DNA of 64,000 bases from Oceanicola sp. D3. GTDB taxonomy: Bacteria > Pseudomonadota > Alphaproteobacteria > Rhodobacterales > Rhodobacteraceae. The position numbers and the translations under genes were made by a program. The first letter of the stretch is position 1, and each line of letters begins with the position of its first letter. The notes below the pieces were generated by a model. The model saw only the letters and a program-made list of their open reading frames with translations, did not search any database and had not been told where the DNA came from. This document shows positions 23,425 through 32,156 of the stretch, one piece after another. The DNA lies in the NCBI RefSeq assembly GCF_006351965.1, contig NZ_CP040932.1:2170001-2234000 (forward strand), read 5' to 3'.

Positions 23425-25374
23425 TTAGAGGGTGATGCGGAAGGCGGCGAAACCGTCTGCGCCATCGCCTGCGGGTTCGATGGTGACGCCCTCGACGGAG
23501 GCGGCGTAGTCAGCGGCTTTGGGGCCGGTCTCGAACAGGACGGTGGTGTTTTCCAGCGGTGCGAAGGTCCAGTTGGCGTCGGCGGCGGGGGCGATCTCTC
23601 CCTTGTCGACGATGTAGCGCACGATCACGTCGCGGTTGGTGTCGGGGCCTTCGAAGATCACGGTGGAGCCATCGGCACCGGGGAAGCTGCCGCCGCCGGA
23701 GGCGCGGTAGTTGTTGGTGGCGACGACGAATTTTTGCGCCGGATCAATGGGCTGGCCGTTGAACTGGAGGTTCCTGATGCGGTTGGCATCGGGGTTTTCC
23801 AGCTCGCCCTTGGGGCCGTATTTCGACGGCTCGGAGAGGTCGATCTGGTAGGTGACGCCATCCATGATGTCGAAGTTGTAGCTCGGGAAATCGGGGTTGA
23901 GCAGGGTGGCGTCCTGCGCGCCGGGTTCGATCTGGTTGAACATGCCTGCGGAGCGCTCGAGCCAGTCCTTCACCATTGCGCCGTCGATCAGTACGGCGCG
24001 GACGGTGTTGGGGTAGAGGTAGAGGTCGGCCACGTTTTTGATGGCGACGGCACCGGGGGCGACATCGGTGTAATACTCCGGTCCGCCCCGGCCACCGGCC
24101 TTGAAGGGGGCGGCGGCGGAGAGGATGGGCAGGCCTTCCCATTCGGTGCCCTGCATCATCTGCTCGATGTACCAGGTCTGGGCATTGCTCACGATCTGGA
24201 CCGAGGGATCATCGGCCACCAGCGCGAAGTAGCTGTGGAGCGGCACGGCGGTGGTGCCGACGGCGCGGCGGACGTATGCGAGCGTGGCTTCGTGGTCTGC
24301 TTTGACGGCTTCGAGCACGGCAGGATCATCCTCGACCAGCGCGGTGATCGAACGGTCTTCCTCGCGCTTGGAGATTGGCCGGGCCTCGGAGCTGTGGCCC
24401 GTAACGCGCCAGCTGCTGCCGTCTTTCTCCAGCATCAGGTCGATCAGGCCGAGGTGGCTGCCCCAGAAGCCGGCCATGGCGGCGGGCTTGCCGTGGATGG
24501 TGCCGGCCTCGGCATCGACCGCGGCAAAATCGGCGTAGGTGGAGGAGGGGAAGACGAGGTGGCTGTGGCCGGTGAGGATTGCGTCGATGCCCTCGACGGC
24601 GGCCAGCGGCACGGAGGCGTTTTCCATCATGTCGGCCTCATCCGCCGCGCCGATGCCGGAGTGGGAGAGGGCGATGACGATATCGGCGCCTTTCTCTTTC
24701 ATCTCGGGGACGAGGGCGCGGGCGGTGGCGACGATATCCTTGGCTTCGACGTTGCCTTCGAGGTGCTTGCGATCCCAGTTCATCACCTGGGGCGGGACGA
24801 AGCCGATGATGCCGATCTTGATCGGGTGGGCCTCGCCTGCGCCATCGGTGATTTCGCGCTCAAGGATCACGTAGGGCTCGAGCAGGGTCTCGGAGCTGCC
24901 GGGCTTGGTGATGTTGGCGCAGACGACCGGGAAGCCGGAACCGGCGAGGGCCTTGGTGAGGAACTCGAGGCCGTAGTTGAACTCGTGATTGCCGAGCGTG
25001 GAGGCCTCGATGCCGACGGTGTTCATGGCGGTGATGACGGGGTGGCTATCGCCCTCCTTCATGCCGCGCTCGTAGGCGATGTAATCGCCCATCGGGTTGC
25101 CTTGCAGGAAGTCGCCATTGTCGAGCAGGAGGGAGTTGGTGGCCTCGGCGCGGATTTCGTTGACGATGGAGGCGGTGCGCGACAGGCCCACGGTATCGAC
25201 CTCGCGGTCGGCGTAATAATCGTAGGGGTAGACGTGGACGTGCAGGTCTGTGGTTTCCATCAGGCGGAGGTGGGCCTGACCGGCAGCGGCGCGCAGCGAG
25301 AAGGGGTGGAGGGCGATGAGGCCCCCGGCGGCGGTTGAGGCGAGGAAGCTACGGCGCGAGAGATTGAGGGGCAT
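23425..25374 (-). CDS. cpdB: Tat-exported 2',3'-cyclic-nucleotide 2'-phosphodiesterase/3'-nucleotidase
   Basis: The protein has 649 residues, the family length. A twin-arginine signal SRRSFLAST at 5-13 is followed by a hydrophobic stretch. The metallophosphoesterase domain shows METTDLHVHVYPYDYY, LLLDNGDFLQGNPMGD, STLGNHEFNYG, and ILTGHSHLVFPS. The C-terminal 5'-nucleotidase domain carries ATNNYRASGGG. It hydrolyses 2',3'-cyclic nucleotides and 3'-nucleotides in the periplasm for phosphate and nucleoside scavenging. Together with the PhoD gene 5 kb away and the cytoplasmic nucleoside hydrolase, it fits a phosphate/nucleotide scavenging lifestyle (inference). Confidence 0.93.
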   Translation of the reverse strand: MPLNLSRRSFLASTAAGGLIALHPFSLRAAAGQAHLRLMETTDLHVHVYPYDYYADREVDTVGLSRTASIVNEIRAEATNSLLLDNGDFLQGNPMGDYIAYERGMKEGDSHPVITAMNTVGIEASTLGNHEFNYGLEFLTKALAGSGFPVVCANITKPGSSETLLEPYVILEREITDGAGEAHPIKIGIIGFVPPQVMNWDRKHLEGNVEAKDIVATARALVPEMKEKGADIVIALSHSGIGAADEADMMENASVPLAAVEGIDAILTGHSHLVFPSSTYADFAAVDAEAGTIHGKPAAMAGFWGSHLGLIDLMLEKDGSSWRVTGHSSEARPISKREEDRSITALVEDDPAVLEAVKADHEATLAYVRRAVGTTAVPLHSYFALVADDPSVQIVSNAQTWYIEQMMQGTEWEGLPILSAAAPFKAGGRGGPEYYTDVAPGAVAIKNVADLYLYPNTVRAVLIDGAMVKDWLERSAGMFNQIEPGAQDATLLNPDFPSYNFDIMDGVTYQIDLSEPSKYGPKGELENPDANRIRNLQFNGQPIDPAQKFVVATNNYRASGGGSFPGADGSTVIFEGPDTNRDVIVRYIVDKGEIAPAADANWTFAPLENTTVLFETGPKAADYAASVEGVTIEPAGDGADGFAAFRITL

Positions 25375-25434
25375 GGGGGCGTCTCCTTGTTGGGCGTTGC
25401 CGCCGGTTTGGCCCGGCGTTGTAACGGGGGTGTG

Positions 25435-25911
25435 TCAGCTGCGCAGGCCAGTCTCGTAGAGTAGGCCGAGGCGCTTGGCCTCGTAGTAGTATCCGCGGGC
25501 ATACCAGCCGATCGCCTCGTCAATGTCGCCACCGGACACGATCCATGCGCCTTTGAGATACTTCCCGGCGTATTTGAGGTTGGTCTCTGCATCGAGCAGG
25601 TCGGCAGGGGCGCCGCGAAAGCCCATGGTGCGGGCGGTCTGGGGCAGAACCTGCATGAGGCCATAGTAGGGGCCGTTGCGGGCGCGGGGGTTGTGGGTGC
25701 TTTCGCGGATGCAGACCCGGTGGATCAGCTCGCGAGGGATGTCGTGGATCTCGGCGTATTTGTTGATCAGCGCGCGCAGCTCGGGGGTTTCTTGCGGGTA
25801 GAGCGGCGGATTGAAATTGTCACGCGAGGTGTCCGGCTCTCGGTCCGAACTGCCACAAGCGGCGAGCGGGAGGGCGGCGATGAGGGCGAGGGCTGTGCGG
25901 CGAGTCGTCAT
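25435..25911 (-). CDS. Small lytic transglycosylase (SLT domain) lipoprotein
   Basis: The protein has 158 residues. A lipoprotein signal with lipobox LAAC ends at about residue 19. The SLT domain follows: CIRESTHNPRARNGPYYGLMQVLPQTARTMGF (cited in two parts: E of RES is the catalytic acid, GLMQV is the substrate motif), then NLKYAGKYLKGAW and WYARGYYYEAKRLG. It cleaves peptidoglycan in the periplasm. It is shorter than Slt70 or MltC, with only the catalytic core. The start at 25911 is set by the lipoprotein signal; an upstream in-frame ATG at 26001 would precede the signal by 30 residues. Confidence 0.88.
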   Translation of the reverse strand: MTTRRTALALIAALPLAACGSSDREPDTSRDNFNPPLYPQETPELRALINKYAEIHDIPRELIHRVCIRESTHNPRARNGPYYGLMQVLPQTARTMGFRGAPADLLDAETNLKYAGKYLKGAWIVSGGDIDEAIGWYARGYYYEAKRLGLLYETGLRS

Positions 25912-26058
25912 GGTGCAAGGTTGGCACCGGGGCGGCGGCTTGGCGAGGGGTGCTGATGTGACAGGGGGGAAATTTGCCGAGGTACGAGCGCGGTTGCCCA
26001 ACTAATGCCCCAATTCAAATGCTGGGATGGCCCAAAGAACGACTCGTAGGGGCAGAGC

Positions 26059-26793
26059 ATGGGCATGGCGCAACACGGCACGGTTGAAGCATTTTTCGAG
26101 GCGGCACCGGCGGATAGTGGCGCCTGCCTTTCGGAATGGCTGGCTGCCCAATCCCAGGAAGTCTGGGCCCATGTGATCCGAGGGCTGGAGCGCCAAGGCG
26201 GAACGCCGGAGGCGCGGGCGCTGGAGTGGATGGTGGGGCGTAGGGAACTTGACCGCTCCAATGCGGTGCGGCTGTTTTGGAGCCTTTTCAACGCAGAGGT
26301 CTGGATGGGCACGCGCGAGGATGAGCGGCTGGCGGCGGTTATGACACGGCTGGTGGAGCGCTTTGAGGCCGGGTTTTACACGGTTCAGGCGCTGGAAGTG
26401 ACGCGGGCGGAGGCCTTTTGTTTTCGACACCGGCTGCGCCGGGTGGTGCGGCGGGCGCGGTTTGAGGGATGGGATGAAGGCGGTGCGCTGTTTGTCATCC
26501 CCAATGCCTTCGTGCGACCGATGCCGGGCCTGCCGGTGGGCGAAGCGCCGGGGCTGCATCCCTCGCGCAGCCTTACGGGTGAGGCGCGGCGGGCGGCCGA
26601 GGGGCTGGGCGCCGGGTTGATGGTGGCCGGGCGCGGTGTGATGGCCGCGCGGCGACGCGAGGCTTTGCGGGGCTGGTGCAAGCTGAGGGTGCTACAGGGC
26701 GCGGCGCTGGCGGGGTTGGTTGTTGCGGGGGCCGGAAGCTGGGCGTTTTTGAACCACGACATGCGGATGATGCTGGCGATGGTGGGATATTGA
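26059..26793 (+). CDS. Uncharacterised protein with one C-terminal membrane helix
   Basis: The protein has 244 residues. The first 130 or so are soluble and helical (LSEWLAAQSQEVWAHVIRGL, then RALEWMVGRRELDRSNAVRL), a pattern that loosely recalls DUF4274. A basic Arg-rich segment follows (CFRHRLRRVVRRARF), and a single hydrophobic helix at about 212-232 lies close to the C-terminus, so it is probably tail-anchored. There is no signal peptide. A terminator follows and is shared with the convergent ribosomal protein operon. Function unknown. Confidence 0.65.
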   Translation: MGMAQHGTVEAFFEAAPADSGACLSEWLAAQSQEVWAHVIRGLERQGGTPEARALEWMVGRRELDRSNAVRLFWSLFNAEVWMGTREDERLAAVMTRLVERFEAGFYTVQALEVTRAEAFCFRHRLRRVVRRARFEGWDEGGALFVIPNAFVRPMPGLPVGEAPGLHPSRSLTGEARRAAEGLGAGLMVAGRGVMAARRREALRGWCKLRVLQGAALAGLVVAGAGSWAFLNHDMRMMLAMVGY

Positions 26794-26840
26794 CCGCGGT
26801 CACCTTTAGCCGCAGCAGTTAACCACTCCCCTAAAAACGA

Positions 26841-26870
26841 AAAAGGCCGCCCCGGATGGAGCGGCCTTTT
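26841..26870. terminator. Bidirectional terminator
   Basis: A perfect 10-bp stem AAAAGGCCGC / GCGGCCTTTT with a 10-base loop, A-rich on the left and T-rich on the right. It serves both the gene ending at 26793 and the rpsF-rpsR-rplI operon. Confidence 0.85.
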
Positions 26871-26890
26871 CTGTTCTTTGCCTGTTGGTC

Positions 26891-27529
26891 TCAGGCGTTT
26901 TCTTCGTCGTCCCCGGCGGTGTCTTCAACCGCTTCGGCAGCGGGGGAAGGCTCGTCGCCAAAGTCTTCGTTGGCGGCTTGGCCGATGTCGTCGAAGAGTT
27001 CGGAGATTTCGAACTCGGCAGCGGCTTCTTCCTCGGCGGCGAGATCCTGAATGGATTTGCCGGAGGCCTGAAGCTCGGCCTCTTCGTTGGAACGGGCCAC
27101 GTTGAGCGAGATCGTGGCTTCGACCTCTGGGTGCAGCTGAATGTGCACGTCGTGCAGGCCCAGCTCCTTGATCGGTGCGGCGAGCGCGATCTGGCGCTTG
27201 TCGACCGAGAAGCCCTCGGCGGTTGCAGCATCGGCGGCGTCACGGGGGGTGACGGAGCCGTAGAGCGAACCGGAGTCGGAGGCCTGACGAATCACGATGA
27301 AGGTCTGGCCGTCGAGCTTGGCGGCGAGGCTGTCTGCCTCTTTCTTGGTTTCGAGGTTGCGGGCCTCAAGCTGTGCCTTCTCGGTTTCGAAACGAGCGAT
27401 GTTGTCGTCGTTGGCACGCAGCGCTTTGCCCTGCGGGAGCAGGTAGTTGCGGGCGTAGCCTTCTTTGACGTTCACCACTTCGCCCATTTGGCCGAGCTTG
27501 GCGACGCGTTCGAGCAGGATGATTTCCAT
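26891..27529 (-). CDS. rplI: 50S ribosomal protein L9 with acidic C-terminal extension
   Basis: The protein has 212 residues. The N-domain is [19 protein letters not shown] followed by [16 protein letters not shown], the L9 signature. The C-domain ends near residue 150 ([13 protein letters not shown]). Beyond it are about 55 extra, strongly acidic residues (for example [17 protein letters not shown]) not present in E. coli L9 (149 residues). L9 binds 23S rRNA near the L1 stalk. It is the last gene of the S6-S18-L9 operon, 12 bp after rpsR. Confidence 0.97.
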   Translation of the reverse strand: MEIILLERVAKLGQMGEVVNVKEGYARNYLLPQGKALRANDDNIARFETEKAQLEARNLETKKEADSLAAKLDGQTFIVIRQASDSGSLYGSVTPRDAADAATAEGFSVDKRQIALAAPIKELGLHDVHIQLHPEVEATISLNVARSNEEAELQASGKSIQDLAAEEEAAAEFEISELFDDIGQAANEDFGDEPSPAAEAVEDTAGDDEENA

Positions 27530-27541
27530 GGATATCTCTCC

Positions 27542-27769
27542 TTACTTAACGGCGTAGGGCAGCAGGGCGAGGAAGCGGGCGCGCTTGATGGCGCGAGCGA
27601 GTTCACGCTGCTTCTTGGCCGAGACTGCGGTGATGCGGGAGGGCACGATCTTGCCACGCTCAGAGATGTAGCGCTGAAGCAGACGGGTGTCCTTGTAGTC
27701 GATGGCGGGCGCGTTCTCACCGGAGAACGGGCAGACCTTGCGACGGCGGAAAAACGGTTTGGTAGCCAT
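27542..27769 (-). CDS. rpsR: 30S ribosomal protein S18
   Basis: The protein has 75 residues, standard length. [19 protein letters not shown] and the [19 protein letters not shown] ending are diagnostic of S18. It binds 16S rRNA together with S6, encoded just upstream. Middle gene of the rpsF-rpsR-rplI operon. Confidence 0.98.
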   Translation of the reverse strand: MATKPFFRRRKVCPFSGENAPAIDYKDTRLLQRYISERGKIVPSRITAVSAKKQRELARAIKRARFLALLPYAVK

Positions 27770-27797
27770 AGCTTACTGTCCTTTTCTCAGGTTTCGA

Positions 27798-28151
27798 TCA
27801 ACGGCGCTCGCGGCGCGGTTCGCGCTCGTCGCGCTTTTGCATCTGCACGGAGGGGCCTTCGGCGTGCTCATCGACCTTGATGGTCAGAACGCGCATCACG
27901 TCGTCGTGCAGGCGCATCAGGCGCTCCATTTCCTGCACGGCAGGCGCGGGGGCCTCGGTGCGCAGGAAGGCGTAGTGCCCCTTGCGGTTCTTGTTGATCT
28001 TGTAGGCCATGGTCTTCACGCCCCAGTACTCATGTTCGACGACCTTGCCGCCATTGTCACCGAGAACGGAGGAGAAGTGTTCGATCAGGCCCTCGGCCTG
28101 GGCGCCGGACAGATCCTGGCGCGAAATGAAAACATGCTCGTAGAGCGGCAT
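27798..28151 (-). CDS. rpsF: 30S ribosomal protein S6
   Basis: The protein has 117 residues. MPLYEHVFISRQDL and the EYWGVKTMAYKINKNRKGHY segment identify S6. The basic tail KRDEREPRRERR is an extension common in alphaproteobacteria. The start at 28151 has an AAGGAA Shine-Dalgarno. In-frame codons further upstream (to 28355) lie in the promoter region and are not used. First gene of the operon. Confidence 0.97.
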   Translation of the reverse strand: MPLYEHVFISRQDLSGAQAEGLIEHFSSVLGDNGGKVVEHEYWGVKTMAYKINKNRKGHYAFLRTEAPAPAVQEMERLMRLHDDVMRVLTIKVDEHAEGPSVQMQKRDEREPRRERR

Positions 28152-28257
28152 GCGGCAGTTCCTTTTGTTTCGAGCGGGCTTCAAAGCCTGGGCGAGGTCT
28201 CTTCGCGGCCCCGGCACGAGTGGCTCCGCTGTGAATAAGTGTGCGAAGAGATGCGGC

Positions 28258-28285
28258 CTTATACGCGAGGCGGCGCATGATGCAA
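28258..28285 (-). promoter_or_regulatory. Candidate promoter of rpsF-rpsR-rplI
   Basis: On the minus strand, TTGCAT (28285-28280), a 16-base spacer and TATAAG (28263-28258), giving a leader of about 100 bases. The rest of the 288-bp gap up to 28439 shows no gene. Confidence 0.55.
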
Positions 28286-28439
28286 CCCCGGCTGGGCGCA
28301 GGGGGCTGTTGCTCAAAGGACTCGCGTGGAAACGAAGCCGGGGGCGCGCGTTCATTTTGCCTTAAATCCGGCAGGTTAAGCGGCAAGATGGGCGCGAGAG
28401 CAGAGCTGACGACACAATAAGCGAGAGGATAATCTGGCG

Positions 28440-28982
28440 ATGGCGTCTATTGAAATGCACAAGAGTGATGTGCGGGCTGCCTTGCAGTCTGCGGTGACCG
28501 GATTGCGCACCACCGAGCGCGCGGGCGGCTATGTGCTGTCGGAAGACGGTGAGATTGTGGCCTCGCGGGTGATGGGGCGGCTGATTGGTGTCAGCTTCAT
28601 TCTGGCCGGGCTGGGCTTGCTGGCGTTGCCGGTGGTTGCAGGGGCGATCGGCAAGGCGATTGTGGGTGTGGCTCTGGTTGCGGGCGGCGGCTTTTTGGCC
28701 ACCCGTTCTGGCAAGACACCGAGGGGCGAGCTTGAGGTGGACCTTGAGAAGGGCCTGCTGCGCAAGCGTGAGCTGACCACGGATGGCGGCACCCGGCTTG
28801 TGGCGCAGTGGAGCTTTGACGAGATCTCGGGGCTCGATCTGGACAGTGAGGCCGGGCGGGGCGTGCTGATTTTGGAGACGGGCAAGCGGCGCGGCACTGT
28901 GCTGCGCGGTGCGCCGGATGCGCTGCGGCATGCCGCGCAACGGATTGGGGCTGACCTGCTGCGGAGCCGGGCCGAGGGCTGA
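28440..28982 (+). CDS. Uncharacterised membrane protein
   Basis: The protein has 180 residues. Two close hydrophobic helices (about 46-65 and 70-88, read from GVSFILAGLGLLALPVVAG and IGKAIVGVALVAGGGFLA) follow a soluble N-terminus. The C-terminal half is soluble and strand-rich (RGELEVDLEKGLLRKRELTT, later ISGLDLDSEAGRGVLILE), resembling the PH-like fold of small bacterial membrane proteins. Function unknown. It is divergent from the S6 operon. Confidence 0.7.
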   Translation: MASIEMHKSDVRAALQSAVTGLRTTERAGGYVLSEDGEIVASRVMGRLIGVSFILAGLGLLALPVVAGAIGKAIVGVALVAGGGFLATRSGKTPRGELEVDLEKGLLRKRELTTDGGTRLVAQWSFDEISGLDLDSEAGRGVLILETGKRRGTVLRGAPDALRHAAQRIGADLLRSRAEG

Positions 28983-29108
28983 GAGGCTTTGATCACGCGC
29001 ACATGATGCGCGATTTACAACAGCTGTTGTGCGGTGGCGCGCGTTGCATTCTGCAGCGCGGCGTCTGATGTCTCGGGGGAACACCCATTTACCCGAGAGG
29101 ACCACAAC

Positions 29109-29687
29109 GTGTTGAAATCCCACTTCCTTGGCGCTGCAATCGCCATTGCCGCCACCCCTGTTTTTGCTGAAGCAGAGAAATACGCGCTGGACGCCAGCCA
29201 CAGCCAGATCGTCTTCAGCTACGATCACTTCGGCTTTTCCACCACCACCTCGATGTTCTCCGGCTTTGACGGTGAGATCATGTGGGACAAGGAAGACCCG
29301 GCAGCCTCCAGCGTGACCGTGACCTTCCCCGAAGCCAGCCTCATCACCGGCTGGGACGAGCGCACGCAGCACCTGATGGGCGGCGACTTCTTTGGGGCCG
29401 ATGAGGGCGAAGATGTGAGCTTTGCCTCCACCTCGATCGAAGTGACCGGCGATGACACTGCGCTGATCACCGGCGATCTGACGATCAACGGCGTGACCAA
29501 GGAAGTGGTGCTGGATGCCAAGCTGAACGGTCAGACCGACAGCCACCCGATGGCCGGTGTGCCTTGGGCCGGTTTCAGCGCCACCACCACGCTGACCCGC
29601 AGCGACTTCAACCTTGGTGCCTTCGCGCCGATGGTGAGCGACGAGGTTGCGGTGGAGATTTCGGTGGAAGCCGGCAAGGCCGAGTAA
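29109..29687 (+). CDS. Periplasmic YceI-family lipocalin-like protein
   Basis: The protein has 192 residues with a signal peptide (LKSHFLGAAIAIAATPVFAEA). The YceI beta-barrel shows YALDASHSQIVFSYDHFGFS, the conserved GDLTINGVTKEVVLDAKL and the FSATTTLTRSDFNLG end. YceI proteins bind isoprenoid-type lipids such as polyprenyl pyrophosphate or ubiquinone precursors. The start is GTG at 29109 (or TTG at 29112), preceded by GAGAGG; no ATG fits the signal peptide. A strong terminator follows. It is convergent with a second gene that contains another YceI domain. Confidence 0.9.
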   Translation: MLKSHFLGAAIAIAATPVFAEAEKYALDASHSQIVFSYDHFGFSTTTSMFSGFDGEIMWDKEDPAASSVTVTFPEASLITGWDERTQHLMGGDFFGADEGEDVSFASTSIEVTGDDTALITGDLTINGVTKEVVLDAKLNGQTDSHPMAGVPWAGFSATTTLTRSDFNLGAFAPMVSDEVAVEISVEAGKAE

Positions 29688-29711
29688 GCCTGCACACGCG
29701 TTTGAAAAGAG

Positions 29712-29744
29712 AGGGCCGCCGGGGTGATCCGGCGGCCCTTTTTT
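29712..29744 (+). terminator. Strong intrinsic terminator after the YceI gene
   Basis: An 11-bp stem AGGGCCGCCGG / CCGGCGGCCCT with a 6-base loop is followed by six T residues, 25 bases after the stop codon. Confidence 0.9.
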
Positions 29745-29771
29745 GTTGCTGGTGACGGGGGGAAACGCGCC

Positions 29772-31016
29772 TTACCGGGTGGCGGTGATCTCGATGGAGA
29801 TCTCGACCGGGAAGGCGAGGGAGCCTTCGTCTGTCATGCTGTCACCGATGTGGAAGGTGCGGCGATCGACGGTGGTGGTGCCGGAGGCGGTGGCTGTGTT
29901 GCCGTCGATGGTGAGGGTGAAGGGGAGCGGCACCTCGGCGCTGTGGCCCTTGATCGAGAGCGTGCCGTCAAGGCGCAGGTTGCCATCTTCGCCTGCGATG
30001 ATCGGGCCGCTGTAGGTGGCCGTGGGGTGCTCGGCGCTGTCGAAATAGTCCGGACCTTGGGCCTGCGCCGCGACGGACCCGAGGACGAGCGTGGCGATGT
30101 TTATCTCGAGGGAGGCCTCGCCCTTGGTGGGGCCGGTGGCTTCGGGGTTGTAGCTGATGGCGGCTGTGAACTCAGGGAAGGTGCCGCTGACGGCTTGGCC
30201 CATTTGCTGGATGGTCAGGCCGATGGTGCCGCTTTCGACCGTCCAGACCGGGGCTTCACCGGTGGGCTCGGTGGTTCGCGCCGTTTGAGCAGGTGCCTCG
30301 GCGCTTTCGGCAGCCTCGGCGGAGGTTTCCGTGGTGGCGGCGGCCTCTTCGCCTGCGATGAAGGGGAAGGCGAGGGCGATGGCCAAGGCGCCGGTGGCGA
30401 TGACCGCCGGGGCGGGTCCGTGGCCTTTGGTGGCGGGCGGTGTTGGCGGTGCTTTCTTGGTGAACCACATGCGAGACATGATGCCGTCCCGATCTATCAG
30501 CGCGTGCTTTAGCGCGCCTGCGACGTGGAGCCCGACAGCGCCGAGGATGACCCAGGTGAGGGCAACGTGCATATGGGCGAAGGCCACCGCAAGGTCGACG
30601 TCTTTGGGAATGAACGGCAGGCCTTGGCCGAAGGGCCAGAGAATGGGGGCGTAGCCGGTGGAGGCGGCGTGCTCGATCCAGCCGGTGACGGGCAGGGCGA
30701 TGATGGAGCCGTAGAGCACCCAGTGAACAACCTCTGCGGCGAGGCTCTCCACCCGGTTTTCGCCGTTGAGCAGGCGGGGGTGGGTTTGGGTGAGGGCCCA
30801 GATCACACGCAGGATGGCGACAGCGAAGAGGATCACGCCGAAGGTTTTGTGCAGCGAGAACAGGAGCCACTTGGTGTCGAAGGCAGCCTGGGTATCATAG
30901 GGCCACCAATTGGCGAACCATCCGAGCGGCCAGAGGGTGAGAATGAGCAGCACGGTGAGCCAGTGAAAGGACTTGGCGACAGTGCCATAGCGGGTTTGGG
31001 TATTGGCGAGCGACAT
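29772..31016 (-). CDS. Cytochrome b561 - YceI fusion protein
   Basis: The protein has 414 residues. Residues 1-185 are a cytochrome b561 domain with four hydrophobic helices and heme-ligand histidines (SFHWLTVLLIL, SLHKTFGVILF, VHWVLYGSIIALPVTGW, HMHVALTWVILGAVGLHVAG). A linker and a fifth helix follow at about 210-228, then an Ala/Glu/Thr-rich spacer, and a periplasmic YceI domain at about 255-414 (IKGHSAEVPLPFTLTIDG, RRTFHIG). Probable role: membrane electron transfer coupled to a bound quinone-like lipid. The start at 31016 is the first Met before the b561 domain. It is longer than a stand-alone b561 (about 180 residues). Confidence 0.92.
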   Translation of the reverse strand: MSLANTQTRYGTVAKSFHWLTVLLILTLWPLGWFANWWPYDTQAAFDTKWLLFSLHKTFGVILFAVAILRVIWALTQTHPRLLNGENRVESLAAEVVHWVLYGSIIALPVTGWIEHAASTGYAPILWPFGQGLPFIPKDVDLAVAFAHMHVALTWVILGAVGLHVAGALKHALIDRDGIMSRMWFTKKAPPTPPATKGHGPAPAVIATGALAIALAFPFIAGEEAAATTETSAEAAESAEAPAQTARTTEPTGEAPVWTVESGTIGLTIQQMGQAVSGTFPEFTAAISYNPEATGPTKGEASLEINIATLVLGSVAAQAQGPDYFDSAEHPTATYSGPIIAGEDGNLRLDGTLSIKGHSAEVPLPFTLTIDGNTATASGTTTVDRRTFHIGDSMTDEGSLAFPVEISIEITATR

Positions 31017-31207
31017 GAAAAACTCCGGTTGTTGGGCGCAAGATACCCTTGTGCGCAACCGCGGAGTAGTGGGAGCATGCGCGTATGACTTGTGCAAATA
31101 CTCACCGAATAAATCGCAGGCATGGGACGTAAGCCCTCTGGCGCGGGGCGCACTTGTGGCACCATGCGCGACACGCTAGGACGGGCAGCAACTTACAGGA
31201 GGGGGCC

Positions 31208-32149
31208 ATGAGAGCATTCGTATTTCCCGGGCAGGGGGCTCAGGTGATCGGGATGGGCAAGGCGCTGGCCGATGCTTATCCGGAGGCGGCGGCGGCTTTT
31301 GAAGAGGTCGACGAGGCGCTCGGAGAGAAGCTGAGTGCGCTAATCTGGGAGGGCGAGGCGGAAGAGCTGACGCTGACGGCCAATGCCCAGCCCGCGCTGA
31401 TGGCAACCTCGATGGCGGCGATGCGGGCGCTGGAGGCCGAAGGCGTGGACGTGACGGTGGCCAAGTTCGTGGCCGGTCACTCCTTGGGCGAATATTCGGC
31501 GCTCTGCGCGGCGGGCACCCTGAGCCTTGCAGATACCGCGCGGCTGCTGCGCAAGCGCGGCGCGGCGATGCAGGCGGCGGTTCCGGTGGGGGAAGGCGCG
31601 ATGGCTGCGATCCTCGGGCTGGATTTTGACGCGGTTGTCGCGGTGGCCAAGGATGCTGCCGAGAATGGCATTTGTCAGGCGGCGAATGACAATGACCCAT
31701 CGCAGGTGGTGATTTCGGGCAGCAAGCATTGCGTGGAAGCGGCCTGCGACATTGCCAAGGAGCGCGGCGCAAAGCGGGCGATGCTGTTGCCGGTTTCGGC
31801 ACCGTTCCACTGCGAGCTGATGGGGCCTGCGGCCGAGGCGATGGCGGTGGCGCTCTCTGAGGTGGATATGAAGAACCCCAAGGTGCCGCTGGTGACCAAT
31901 GTGCTGGCCCATGCCACGAGCAACCCCACCACGATCCGCTCGCTGTTGGTGGAGCAGGTCACAGGCCGGGTGCGCTGGCGGGAATCTGTGCAATTCATGG
32001 CCCATGAGGGCGTGACGGAGATCTGGGAGATCGGGGCGGGCAAGGCGCTGAGCGGCATGATCCGTCGGATCGACAAAGAGGTGGCGACCCGTGCGGTGGG
32101 CTCGCCTGACGATGTAAAGGCGGCCGTAGCGTCGCTGAACGAGGAGTGA
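31208..32149 (+). CDS. fabD: Malonyl-CoA:ACP transacylase
   Basis: The protein has 313 residues. MRAFVFPGQGAQVIGMGKAL and the nucleophile elbow GHSLGEYSAL (catalytic Ser) identify FabD, and VSAPFHCELMGPA carries the catalytic His. It loads malonyl groups onto acyl carrier protein, the entry to fatty-acid elongation. The ATG at 31208 has a GGAGGGGG Shine-Dalgarno. Seven bases separate it from fabG, so the two are co-transcribed. Confidence 0.97.
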   Translation: MRAFVFPGQGAQVIGMGKALADAYPEAAAAFEEVDEALGEKLSALIWEGEAEELTLTANAQPALMATSMAAMRALEAEGVDVTVAKFVAGHSLGEYSALCAAGTLSLADTARLLRKRGAAMQAAVPVGEGAMAAILGLDFDAVVAVAKDAAENGICQAANDNDPSQVVISGSKHCVEAACDIAKERGAKRAMLLPVSAPFHCELMGPAAEAMAVALSEVDMKNPKVPLVTNVLAHATSNPTTIRSLLVEQVTGRVRWRESVQFMAHEGVTEIWEIGAGKALSGMIRRIDKEVATRAVGSPDDVKAAVASLNEE

Positions 32150-32156
32150 GCGAGAG

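Noticed and set aside
23734-25338. Plus-strand open frame of 534 codons opposite cpdB
   Set aside because: Same artefact: Gly/Asp/Val-rich antisense translation of a gene with clear phosphodiesterase motifs.
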